From: Sphingopyxis sp. USTB-05
Lineage (GTDB): Bacteria; Pseudomonadota; Alphaproteobacteria; Sphingomonadales; Sphingomonadaceae
NCBI RefSeq assembly: GCF_023822045.1
Contig: NZ_CP084712.1
Span: forward strand, 3,410,001-3,474,000
DNA: 64,000 nt
Direction: 5' to 3'
The notes beneath the pieces were generated by a model. It was not told where the DNA came from and did not search any database. It was given only the letters and a program-made list of their open reading frames with translations. A program made the translations under genes and the position numbers. Positions 33,688 through 41,911 of this stretch are shown here, piece by piece; position 1 is the stretch's first letter, and each line of letters opens with the position of its first letter.

Positions 33688-35358
33688 ATGGACAGCCGCT
33701 TTTCCTGGTCGACCGATTATCGCCACCCCACGGCATGGGATCAGGAGTTTGCGCCGCTGTCGCTGCCCGACATGCTGGCCGCCAGCGTTGCGCGAAAAGG
33801 CGATGCGCCGATGCTCGACTTCCTCGGCCGCCAGTTCGGCTATGCCGAGGTTGCGACCGGCGTCGCGCGCGTCGCGCGCGGCCTGCAACAGCGCGGCATC
33901 GGCAAGGGCAGCCGCGTCGGCCTGTTCCTCCCCAACGTCCCGCATTATGTCGCGGCCTATTATGGCGCGCTCGCCGCCGGGGCGACGGTGGTCAATTTCT
34001 CGCCGCTCTATACGGTCGCCGAACTGGAGGCGCAGGTCGAGGATTCGGGCACCGAGACGCTGTTCACGATCAGCGCGGCGGCGCTGCTCCCCACCGCACT
34101 CAAGGTGCTCGACGGATCCAGCCTCAAGCAGCTCGTCGTCGGGTCGGTCGCCGGCGGATTGCCGTCCGCCAAATCCATCCTCTATCGCCTGTTCAAGCGG
34201 AGCGAAGTCGCCGCGATGCCCGCGGACCCGCGCGTGATCCGCTTCTCGGCACTCACCGACAATGACGGCAAGCCCGACCCCGTCGCGATCGACGCCGAAA
34301 AGGATATCGCGCTGATCCAATATACCGGCGGGACCACCGGCACGCCAAAGGGCGCAAAGCTGACGCACCAGAATCTGACCGCCAACGCGCGGCAGGTGAA
34401 TGCGATCGATCCCGACCATGATGCCGCCGACCGCATCCTCGGCGTGCTGCCCTTTTTCCACGTCTTCGCGAACACCTGCGTCCTCAACCGCACGATCCTG
34501 AACGGCGGCACGATCACCATGCTCCCGCGTTTCGATGCGAAGCAGGCGCTGGAGGCAATCACGCGGACAAAGACGACCGCGCTCCCCGGCGTGCCGACGA
34601 TGTATCAGGCGCTGCTCGACCATCCCGACCTCGCAAAGACCGACTTCTCTTCGCTGCGCATCTGCATTTCGGGCGGCGCGCCGATGCCCGCCGAGCTGCG
34701 CGAGAAATTCGTCGCGGCGACCGGCGCGTCGCTTGTCGAAGGCTATGGCCTTACCGAAAGTTCGGGCGTGGTCGCGACCAACCCTTATGAAGGCCCCGTC
34801 CAGCCCGGCACCATCGGCCAGCCGATTCCCGCGACGCATATCCGCCTGCTCGACAAGGAAGACCCGTCGAAGGACGCGCCCGATGGCGAGCCTGGGGAAC
34901 TTGCGGTGAAGGGGCCGCAGATCATGCAGGGTTATTGGAACCGCGCCGAAGCAGACAAGGACAGCTTCACCGACGACGGCTGGCTGCGGACCGGCGACGT
35001 CGCGGTGGTCGAGGCCGACGGCTATATCCGCATCGTCGACCGGTTGAAGGACATGATCGCGGTCGGCGGGTTCAAAGTGTATCCAAGCGTGATCGAGGCC
35101 CATCTCCACGAACATCCGGCGGTGAAGGAAGCGATCGTGCTCGGCGTTCCCGATTCCTATCGGGGCGAGGCGCCCAAGGCGTTCGTCACGCTGGAGGACG
35201 GTTTCCAGGTCAGCGGTGAAGCACTGGCCGCATGGCTCAATCCCCAACTCGGCAAGCACGAACGGGTGATCGCTGTCGAGGTGCGACTGAACCTGCCCAA
35301 GACGATGATCGGCAAGCTGGACAGGAAGGCGTTGCGCGCGGAGGAGAGCGCGGCCTGA
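33688..35358 (+). CDS. Long-chain fatty acid-CoA ligase
   Basis: A 556-residue acyl-adenylate-forming enzyme. The AMP motif is YTGGTTGTPKGAKLTH at 212-227, then ISGGAPMPAELREKF, GYGLTESSG, the hinge region DGWLRTGDVAVVEADGYIRIVDRLKDMIAVGGFKVYP, and the catalytic Lys in KTMIGKLDRKALR at the end. It activates fatty acids to acyl-CoA with ATP for beta-oxidation or lipid synthesis. The ATG follows a GAGAGGA site; an upstream TTG is less likely. It faces the decayed glycosyltransferase gene, with stops a few bases apart. Confidence 0.95.
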   Translation: MDSRFSWSTDYRHPTAWDQEFAPLSLPDMLAASVARKGDAPMLDFLGRQFGYAEVATGVARVARGLQQRGIGKGSRVGLFLPNVPHYVAAYYGALAAGATVVNFSPLYTVAELEAQVEDSGTETLFTISAAALLPTALKVLDGSSLKQLVVGSVAGGLPSAKSILYRLFKRSEVAAMPADPRVIRFSALTDNDGKPDPVAIDAEKDIALIQYTGGTTGTPKGAKLTHQNLTANARQVNAIDPDHDAADRILGVLPFFHVFANTCVLNRTILNGGTITMLPRFDAKQALEAITRTKTTALPGVPTMYQALLDHPDLAKTDFSSLRICISGGAPMPAELREKFVAATGASLVEGYGLTESSGVVATNPYEGPVQPGTIGQPIPATHIRLLDKEDPSKDAPDGEPGELAVKGPQIMQGYWNRAEADKDSFTDDGWLRTGDVAVVEADGYIRIVDRLKDMIAVGGFKVYPSVIEAHLHEHPAVKEAIVLGVPDSYRGEAPKAFVTLEDGFQVSGEALAAWLNPQLGKHERVIAVEVRLNLPKTMIGKLDRKALRAEESAA

Positions 35359-35366
35359 CCGCAGCC

Positions 35367-36172
35367 TTACCCCGTCAAAGCGCCGATGTGGCTCTCGATC
35401 GCGTTTCCTATGCGATAGGGAGCGGCCCTTTCCTGCAGGAATGCACGGTCGCCGGCATGACTGCCCGCACTTTCACAAATGGCCGCGGCCAGTGAGCCGG
35501 AATCCCGGGGCGGCACCACTTTGCAGCCCGGCATATTGCCCAGCATTTCAACGGCGCTTGGGAAACAGTCCGTCGAAATGACCGGACAACCCGCGGCCAA
35601 CGCCTCCAGGACCACGGCGGGCAGTCCTTCGTAATCCGACGATAGCAACAGACAATGTGCTCCGCTCAAATACTCAGTGATATTGGGCCGATAACCAAGG
35701 AAATCCACCGATCCGGCAATGCCCAATGCTTCCGCCTGCGCCACCAACTGATCGCGCAGCGGACCCTCCCCGGCTATTTGCAACCGGGCGCTCGCCAAAT
35801 TCGCCTGCGCCCATGCGTCCAGCATCAACGACAGGTTTTTCTGGTGATGCAGACGCCCTATGGCCAGAAAGGTACGTCTTGTGGTTGCCGCCTCACGCTT
35901 CGCGCACAAATCGACCATAGCGTCGGTAACATAAGGATTTTGTACGACCCTTATGTTGCCCGACAGGTCCGGGTACAGCTCGGTAAGCCGCAGCGCCTCG
36001 CCCTGCGAAAGAGCAAGAATATGCGAGCATCGGCCAAGGACAAGGCGATAGAGGGCTTTTGCACGTTGAGCAGCACGGTTTCAAAGCGCTGAGCAAAACC
36101 GTTGGCCAGATGGACGGCAACACGGTCGGTGCCGCCCGTCGCAAGGCTATGGGTGACGACAAGGATGCGCAT
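35367..36172 (-). pseudogene. Glycosyltransferase family 4 gene, broken by internal deletion and frameshift
   Basis: The N-terminus MRILVVTHSLATGGTDRVAV runs normally to about VLLNV (36 residues). The C-terminal half, reading QRAKALYRLVLGRCSHILALSQ to the stop, is in another frame and is typical GT-B: RTFLAIGRLHHQKNLSLMLDAW, ADP/UDP-binding LLSSDYEGLPAVVLEALAAGCPVISTD. Between the two pieces about 70-80 residues of the N-terminal domain are missing compared with intact relatives. The first frame ends within 40 residues of the junction. The C-terminal part has an internal ATG (35918) but could not act alone. It is probably a remnant of an exopolysaccharide gene. Confidence 0.75.
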
Positions 36173-36175
36173 CAC

Positions 36176-36627
36176 CCTGCACGCCTATAGTTTCCCCGGC
36201 CTTTTCGGCGGGCACAATCAACCGCGCCAGCGAATATGCGTCCAGCTTCCCGCCTCTTCAACGTCCGCAACACCTTCTACAGTTACAACTATCAAAGACG
36301 CACTCGGACAGACAGCCACCACGCCTGCATGGAGAAAGGATGCGAATGGGATTGAGCTGATGATGAAAACCGCGCTTTTGATCGGCGATCTATTGAAGAG
36401 AGATTGCTACAAAACTGCGTCGTTATCGACGCAATCCATCACCGGGACATGGCCGCCGCCGCTGACGTCGATCGATCGTGACGCACGACAAAGCGAAAAG
36501 GGAAAGCGATCAAGTCCGGAGGAGCGCCGCGGCGGCGACGCGCTGAACGACAATCGGACAATGTAATATTGTAACCTAGGTCATGTTATGCCATATCAGA
36601 GGCCATAGTCGTTGAACGGAGAATCGG
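36176..36627. other. Unexplained 450-base lower-GC stretch
   Basis: Between the glycosyltransferase remnant and merC. Base composition is visibly less GC-rich than the rest. One plus-strand frame reads like protein in two pieces split by a stop (RLFNVRNTFYSYNYQRRT, then RSIEERLLQNCVVIDAIHHR), and another forms an open frame of about 150 codons without a good start; neither was recognised. It probably is decayed foreign DNA linked to the pseudogene. The last 70 bases before merC hold a likely promoter or operator. Confidence 0.45.
36557..36592. promoter_or_regulatory. AT-rich candidate Zur operator/promoter before merC
   Basis: The sequence GACAATGTAATATTGTAACC, followed by a TCATGTTATGCC segment, is the most AT-rich spot near merC and contains imperfect inverted TGTAAT/ATTGTA and GTTAT elements like those bound by Zur/Fur proteins in alphaproteobacteria. 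Since a Zur-like regulator is encoded two genes on in the same direction, zinc-dependent autoregulation is plausible. No exact consensus could be checked. Confidence 0.35.
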
Positions 36628-37062
36628 GTGACCCATGTCGCCAGCCATGCCCCTGCACTGACGCGTCTCGGCGCGCTGATTCGGGCTGCGCGCGATTCGC
36701 GTCCGCTGACGTCACTCAGCGGCGACCAGCTCGCGATGGGCCTGTCGGGCCTGTGCCTGGTCCACTGCCTTGCAACGACGATCTTTTTCGCCTCGATCGC
36801 TTCGGTCGGCGGGGTGTTTCTCGAAAACCATCTGTTCCACGAGATCGGGCTGATCGTCGCGATCGGCTTTGCGCTGATCACGCTCGTTTCGGGCGTGCTG
36901 AGCCATGGTTATATGATGCCGTTCGCGGTCGGCAGCTTCGGGCTCGGCATGATGGCGGGCGCGCTGTCGCGGCCGCACGACGGCAGCGAAGTTCTCGCGA
37001 CGATGATCGGCGTCGCGGTCGTTGCGCTCGGTCACGACCTCAACCGCCGCGCGCGGCACTGA
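36628..37062 (+). CDS. MerC-domain membrane protein
   Basis: A 144-residue protein starting with GTG after a GGAGAA site. Its four membrane helices span about 35-140, with the MerC signature LSGLCLVHCLATTIFFASIAS near 38-60, including the paired Cys that bind a soft metal. MerC proteins import Hg(II) in mer operons, but chromosomal relatives without mercuric reductase are common next to Zur regulators and probably handle zinc or another metal. No merA or merR is nearby, so mercury resistance is unlikely. Confidence 0.85.
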   Translation: MTHVASHAPALTRLGALIRAARDSRPLTSLSGDQLAMGLSGLCLVHCLATTIFFASIASVGGVFLENHLFHEIGLIVAIGFALITLVSGVLSHGYMMPFAVGSFGLGMMAGALSRPHDGSEVLATMIGVAVVALGHDLNRRARH

Positions 37063-37165
37063 CGGCTCACCGATACGGGCCGGTCCGCCGCTTGCGGGGG
37101 ACGGGCAAACAGCCTACATTGGGACGATAGTTAGCGCGGGATTTCCCACGCATGAGGAAACGCCA

Positions 37166-37630
37166 ATGGGCAAGCATGATCATCCGCACGTCGAGGCCAG
37201 CGGCGCCTCGCTCGCCAAGGCGGCGCAGACCGCGCTCGAAGGCGCGGGCGAAGCATGGACCGATATGCGCGCCGAGATTTTCGACGCCGTCGCCGAAATC
37301 GGCAAACCCGCCAGCGCCTATGAAATTGCCGACATCGTATCGCAAAAGCGCGGCAAGCGCGTCGCGCCGAACAGCGTCTATCGCATCCTCGATCTGTTCG
37401 TTGCGAACAACCTCGTCCGCCGCGTCGAAAGCGCCAATGCCTTTGTCGCGAACAGCCACCCAGGCTGCCTCCACGACTGCATCTTCCTGATCTGCGACAC
37501 GTGCGGCAGCGCGGTGCATGTCGACAATGACAAGATTTCGGGCGGCGTCCGCGCCGCAGCCGAAGCGACGGGCTTTGCCGCCGAACGCCCGGTGATCGAA
37601 GTGCGCGGCAAATGCGCCGAGTGCCAATAG
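37166..37630 (+). CDS. zur: Fur-family regulator, Zur type
   Basis: A 154-residue Fur-family repressor. An N-terminal winged helix (about 35-95, with KPASAYEIADIVSQKRGKRVAPNSVYRILDLF) is followed by a dimer/metal domain with HPGCLHDCIFLICDTCG and a final KCAECQ; the CxxC pairs form the structural zinc site. The lack of the Fe-type HHDH pattern and the company of a MerC protein favour zinc sensing. It starts 103 bases after the merC gene, where MGKHDHPHVE adds a His-rich N-terminus. Targets would include zinc uptake genes elsewhere. Confidence 0.85.
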   Translation: MGKHDHPHVEASGASLAKAAQTALEGAGEAWTDMRAEIFDAVAEIGKPASAYEIADIVSQKRGKRVAPNSVYRILDLFVANNLVRRVESANAFVANSHPGCLHDCIFLICDTCGSAVHVDNDKISGGVRAAAEATGFAAERPVIEVRGKCAECQ

Positions 37631-37782
37631 GCTAAGCGAACACTTTCTGCAGGAGGGTCTGCGCGGCGCCCATGCGTGGGCGCGGCGCGTCTTTGGCCGC
37701 CCCGGCGCCTGACGCCCCTTTTCACTCCGGCCGTGCAGGTCTAGGGAAACCGCGAATCCCCAAAAAGGGCGAAAGGCTGCAC

Positions 37783-39306
37783 ATGAACACCGTGATCATC
37801 CGCGAAGACGATCTGATCGAAACGATCGCCGACGCGCTCCAGTACATCAGCTATTTCCATCCGATGGATTATATCCGCGCGCTGGGCGCCGCCTATGAAC
37901 GCGAAGTGTCGCCTGCCGCGAAGGACGCGATGGCGCAGATCCTGTCGAACAGCCGCATGTGCGCCGAGGGCCACCGCCCGATCTGCCAGGACACCGGCAT
38001 CGTCACCGTCTTCATCAAATGGGGCATGGACTGCCGCCTCGACAGCCCGCGCAGCCTGCAGCAGGTCGTCGATGAAGGCGTCCGCAAGGCGTATCTCCAC
38101 CCCGACAACAAGCTTCGCGCCTCGATCCTCGCCGATCCGGCGTTCAGCCGCGTCAACACCAAGGACAACACGCCCTCGGTGCTCAACGTCGAAATGGTGC
38201 CCGGCGCCAAGGTTCACATCGACGTCGCCGCGAAGGGCGGCGGCAGCGAGAATAAGTCGAAGTTCAAGATGATGAACCCCAGCGACAGCATCGTCGACTG
38301 GGTGCTCGAAATGGTCCCGCAGATGGGCGCCGGCTGGTGCCCGCCGGGCATGCTCGGCATCGGCATCGGCGGCACCGCCGAAAAGGCAATGCTGCTCGCC
38401 AAACAATCGCTGATGGACCCGATCGACATGACCGAGCTGCTCGCGCGCGGTCCGTCGAACCCGACCGAAGAATTGCGCATCGAGCTGTATGAAAAGGTCA
38501 ACGCGCTCGGCATCGGCGCGCAGGGCTTGGGCGGACTCGCGACCGTGCTCGACATCAAGATCGCCGACTGGCCGACGCATGCCGCGTCAAAGCCCGTCGC
38601 GATGATCCCGAACTGCGCCGCGACGCGCCACGCACACGTCACCCTCGACGGCAGCGGCCCGGCCTTCCTCGAACCGCCGGTACTCGCCGACTACCCTCAG
38701 ATCGACTGGGCGCCCGACAAGGCCGCAATCCGCGTCGACCTCGACAATCTGACCCCCGAAGTCGTCGCAAGCTGGAAGCAGGGCGACCGCCTGCTCCTCA
38801 ACGGCAAGATGCTCACCGGCCGCGACGCGGCGCACAAGCGCATCGCCGACATGCTGGCGAAGGGCGAAAAACTGCCCGTCGAGTTCAAGGGCCGCGTCAT
38901 CTATTATGTCGGGCCGGTCGATCCCGTCGGCGAAGAAATCGTCGGCCCCGCCGGCCCGACGACCGCGACGCGCATGGACAAGTTCATGGACATGATGCTC
39001 GATCAGGGCCTGCTCGCCTGCGTCGGCAAGGCCGAACGCGGCCCCTCCGCGACCAACGCGATCGCCAAGCACAAGAGCGCCTATATGATGGCGGTCGGCG
39101 GCGCGGCATATCTGGTCGCCCGCGCGATCAAGGGCAGCAAGGTCGTCGGCTTCGCCGACCTTGGTATGGAGGCGATCTACGAATTCGAAGTGAGCGACTT
39201 CCCCGTCACCGTCGCGGTCGACAGCGAAGGCCAGAATGTCCACGTCAACGCGCCAAAGCTATGGCAAAAGCGGATCGCGGACGAGGGGTTGCTGGAGAAG
39301 GCGTAA
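37783..39306 (+). CDS. fumA: Class I fumarate hydratase
   Basis: A 507-residue iron-sulfur fumarase. It has both halves of the class I enzyme: the alpha part with GHRPICQDTGIVTVFIKWG, GGGSENKSKF and IGIGGTAEKAMLLAKQ, and the beta part with GRDAAHKRI, IYYVGPVDPVGEEIVGPAGPTTATRMD and CVGKAERGPSATNAI. Cys66 in PICQDT and two later Cys are the likely [4Fe-4S] ligands. It hydrates fumarate to malate in the TCA cycle and is oxygen-sensitive. The ATG is preceded by an AAAGG site. Confidence 0.95.
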   Translation: MNTVIIREDDLIETIADALQYISYFHPMDYIRALGAAYEREVSPAAKDAMAQILSNSRMCAEGHRPICQDTGIVTVFIKWGMDCRLDSPRSLQQVVDEGVRKAYLHPDNKLRASILADPAFSRVNTKDNTPSVLNVEMVPGAKVHIDVAAKGGGSENKSKFKMMNPSDSIVDWVLEMVPQMGAGWCPPGMLGIGIGGTAEKAMLLAKQSLMDPIDMTELLARGPSNPTEELRIELYEKVNALGIGAQGLGGLATVLDIKIADWPTHAASKPVAMIPNCAATRHAHVTLDGSGPAFLEPPVLADYPQIDWAPDKAAIRVDLDNLTPEVVASWKQGDRLLLNGKMLTGRDAAHKRIADMLAKGEKLPVEFKGRVIYYVGPVDPVGEEIVGPAGPTTATRMDKFMDMMLDQGLLACVGKAERGPSATNAIAKHKSAYMMAVGGAAYLVARAIKGSKVVGFADLGMEAIYEFEVSDFPVTVAVDSEGQNVHVNAPKLWQKRIADEGLLEKA

Positions 39307-39325
39307 ACGGCGGGAGGGCGAAACG

Positions 39326-39817
39326 ATGTCGATCCACGACCCCATCGACCTCTACGCCCCCCATTCGCCCGAGCAGATCGCGCGCACGCTCAAGCGGATC
39401 ATGGACGACCCGATGCCGGGCGCGAAGGCGCGTGTGTTCGGCAAGGGAAGCGAGCGCGAGATGACGCTGCGCTATCGCCAGCGCGACACGCGCACCAACA
39501 TGGAACCGGTGCTCGACGCGGTGATGGAATCGTACAAGGGCGGCACGCGGATCACCGGCACGTTCGGCGCGCCGGCCGGGGCGCGCTATTTCCCCTATAT
39601 ATGGGTCGGCTTCCTGTCGCTGTTCGTGATCGGCGGGGTGCTCGCCTTTCTCTACATCCCCGGCGCCGGCCTGTTCGCGACGATCTTCGCAGGCATTCCG
39701 CTGCTGATGATCTTTGCCGGGCTCGCCGCCTTTCGCGCACAGCCCGACCCGGCCGAGGACAAGGCCAAGATTCTCGCCTTCCTCGCCCGCGAAATCGACG
39801 CGCGTCCGCTGACGTAA
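39326..39817 (+). CDS. Hypothetical membrane protein
   Basis: A 163-residue protein following fumA by 19 bases, with a GGGAGG ribosome site. Residues 1-85 are polar and predicted to be cytoplasmic (IHDPIDLYAPHSPEQIARTLKRI...). Two adjacent helices lie at about 91-112 and 118-138 (YIWVGFLSLFVIGGVLAFLY; AGLFATIFAGIPLLMIFAGL), and the acidic tail holds EDKAKILAFLAREIDA. Function is unknown; a link to fumarase is only positional. Confidence 0.8.
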   Translation: MSIHDPIDLYAPHSPEQIARTLKRIMDDPMPGAKARVFGKGSEREMTLRYRQRDTRTNMEPVLDAVMESYKGGTRITGTFGAPAGARYFPYIWVGFLSLFVIGGVLAFLYIPGAGLFATIFAGIPLLMIFAGLAAFRAQPDPAEDKAKILAFLAREIDARPLT

Positions 39818-39906
39818 CGGCCGGGTAACAGTAAGTCGCCGACACGCGCTTGCGTTTCTCCGCGGGATCGGCACACTGGTTCGTATACGAAGCAGGCAGG
39901 GGACGC

Positions 39907-41445
39907 ATGATGGATTTTCGTGAGCTTAACCGACTGAACCGCCGCGACATGCTGCGCGGTACCGCGATGCTCGGGGCGGGCGCCGCCTTCATGCAGCCCT
40001 TGCCGCTCTGGGCGCAGTCGGGGACGATGACGGATATCCGCAAGGCTGCCGAAGCCGGCAAGGATGCCTCGATCAAGCGTATCCGCGACTGGATCGCACT
40101 CCCCTCGATCGCCGCCGAAAACCGCAGCATGCCCGAAGGCGCGGCCTATATGGCCGAACTCGCGAAAGACGCGGGCTTCACGAATGTCGAGATCGTACCC
40201 ACCGACGGCCATCCCGGCGTCTTCGGCACGATCGACGTCGGCGCCAAGCGCACGCTCGGCATCTATTTCATGTACGACGTCAAACAGTTCGACCCCGCCG
40301 AATGGTCGTCGCCGCCGCTCGAGGGCAAGATGGTCGAGCGCCCCGGTTTCGGACAGGCGATCATGGGCCGCGGCGCGGTGAATCAGAAGGGGCCCGAGGC
40401 AACCTTCCTCGCCGCACTCCACGCGATCCGCGCCGCCGGACGCAAGCTGCCCGTCAACATCGTGCTCGTGTGCGAGGGCGAGGAAGAGATCGGCTCGCCG
40501 CATTTCCGCCAGATCGCGACCAAGCCCAACATCCTCGCCGCGCTCAAGAAATGCGAGGGCATTTTCATCCCCTTCGCTTCGCAGGGGAAGACCGGGAATG
40601 TCACGGTCAACCTGGGGTCGAAGGGGATCATCGAACTCGAACTGATCGCCAGCGGCGAGAAATGGGGCCGCGGGCCAAAGGGCGACGTGCATTCGAGCCT
40701 GAAAGCGATGGTCGATTCGCCCGCGTGGCGGCTGGTGCAGGCGCTCCAGACGCTCGTCACCCCCGATGGCAACAAACCCGCGATCGAGGGCTGGTTCGAA
40801 AATGTCCGCCCGCTCACCGACCGCGAGAAAACGCTGATCCGCGAAGCCGCGAAGGCGGGCGACGAAGCGCAGCAGAAAGCGGCGCTCGGCGTCACCCACT
40901 GGATCGATAACCTCTCCTACGACGATGCGCTGATCCGCCTCGCGCAGGAGCCGACGGTCAATATCGAGGGGCTGGTTGCGGGCTACACCGGCCCTGGCGG
41001 CAAGACGGTCCTGCCCGGCAAGGCGGTCGCGAAGCTCGACCTGCGCCTCGTCCCCAACCAGACGCGCGCCGAGGCCGAAAAGAAGCTGCGCGCGCATCTC
41101 GACAAACATGGCTTCACCGATGTCGAGGTGAATGTCTCGGGCGGCTATGACCCGACCGAGGTCGCCGAGGACAGCCGTCTCGTCCGCTCGGAACTCGCGA
41201 CTTACAAGAAGCTGGGGATCGAAACGAGCATCAACCCGCGGATGGCGGGAAGCTGGCCGGGCTCGACCTTCACGTCGCCGCCGGTATCGATTCCCGCAGC
41301 GCATTTCGGCATCGGCCACGGGTCGGGCGCGCATGCCCCCGACGAATATTTCCTCATCGATTCGACAAATCCCAAGGTCGCCGGTCTTGTCGACGCGACG
41401 ATGGGCTTCGCCGAATTCCTCTACGTGCTGGCAGCGATCAAATAG
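39907..41445 (+). CDS. M20-like peptidase family protein, Tat-exported, with altered metal ligands
   Basis: A 512-residue protein with a twin-arginine signal (NRRDMLRGTAMLGAGA). The M20 fold is recognisable: CEGEEEIGSPHF near 189-200, GDVHSSLKA and the C-terminal HGSGAHAPDEYF. At the usual metal sites, GHYD is replaced by FMYD (Met122) and GRGxxDxKG by GRGAVNQKGP (Asn159 for the bridging Asp). Two zinc ligands are thus changed while the acidic glutamates remain. It may be a variant with other metal use or a non-peptidase. Signal and fold otherwise are sound. Confidence 0.85.
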   Translation: MMDFRELNRLNRRDMLRGTAMLGAGAAFMQPLPLWAQSGTMTDIRKAAEAGKDASIKRIRDWIALPSIAAENRSMPEGAAYMAELAKDAGFTNVEIVPTDGHPGVFGTIDVGAKRTLGIYFMYDVKQFDPAEWSSPPLEGKMVERPGFGQAIMGRGAVNQKGPEATFLAALHAIRAAGRKLPVNIVLVCEGEEEIGSPHFRQIATKPNILAALKKCEGIFIPFASQGKTGNVTVNLGSKGIIELELIASGEKWGRGPKGDVHSSLKAMVDSPAWRLVQALQTLVTPDGNKPAIEGWFENVRPLTDREKTLIREAAKAGDEAQQKAALGVTHWIDNLSYDDALIRLAQEPTVNIEGLVAGYTGPGGKTVLPGKAVAKLDLRLVPNQTRAEAEKKLRAHLDKHGFTDVEVNVSGGYDPTEVAEDSRLVRSELATYKKLGIETSINPRMAGSWPGSTFTSPPVSIPAAHFGIGHGSGAHAPDEYFLIDSTNPKVAGLVDATMGFAEFLYVLAAIK

Positions 41446-41455
41446 GGAGCGGCAA

Positions 41456-41911
41456 ATGAGCGGCCTCAACGGCGTCGCGCACGTCATCCTGACCGCGGGC
41501 GATTTCGCGCGCTCGACCGCCTTCTGGCGCGCGATGATCGCCCATCTGGAGTTGAAGGTCGTTCTGGATAGCGAGCATATGCTCTATGGCGTCGGCGGCC
41601 GCACCGCGATCGGCATCCGTACCGGCAGCCTAGAAAACGCCGGAAAGCGCTTCGATCAGGGGGCGCCCGGCCTGCACCACGCCTGCTTCCGGATGCGCGA
41701 CCGCGCGGCGGTCGACGCGGTGCATGGCTTCCTCGCGCGCCGCGACGATATCCGCATCGTCCACGAACCGCAGGAAGAACCCTGGGCGCCCGGCTATTAT
41801 TCGGTGCTGTTCGAGGATCCCGACGGCATTCGTATCGAATTCAATCATGTCCCCGGCGTCGGCCTGCTTGCCGAAGGCGAGCAGATCGGCGCCGCGAACG
41901 CGTTCGATTAA
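41456..41911 (+). CDS. VOC family protein
   Basis: A 151-residue vicinal oxygen chelate protein in one transcript with the M20-like gene (10-base gap, GGGAG ribosome site). It has LNGVAHVILTAGDFARSTAFW at the start, GLHHACFRMRDR in the middle and YYSVLFEDPDGIRIEFNHVPG at the end, with His and Glu ligands visible. The substrate is unknown. Its last residues overlap the 3' end of the convergent DUF481 gene by four bases. Confidence 0.88.
   Translation: MSGLNGVAHVILTAGDFARSTAFWRAMIAHLELKVVLDSEHMLYGVGGRTAIGIRTGSLENAGKRFDQGAPGLHHACFRMRDRAAVDAVHGFLARRDDIRIVHEPQEEPWAPGYYSVLFEDPDGIRIEFNHVPGVGLLAEGEQIGAANAFD

Noticed and set aside
36102..36566. Plus-strand frame of 154 codons in the lower-GC stretch
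   Set aside because: It begins inside the glycosyltransferase remnant, has no good ribosome site and no recognisable domain; treated as part of decayed DNA.
36628..37062. Mercury resistance operon
   Set aside because: Only a MerC-domain protein is present; merR, merT, merP and merA are absent and the neighbour is a Zur-like regulator.
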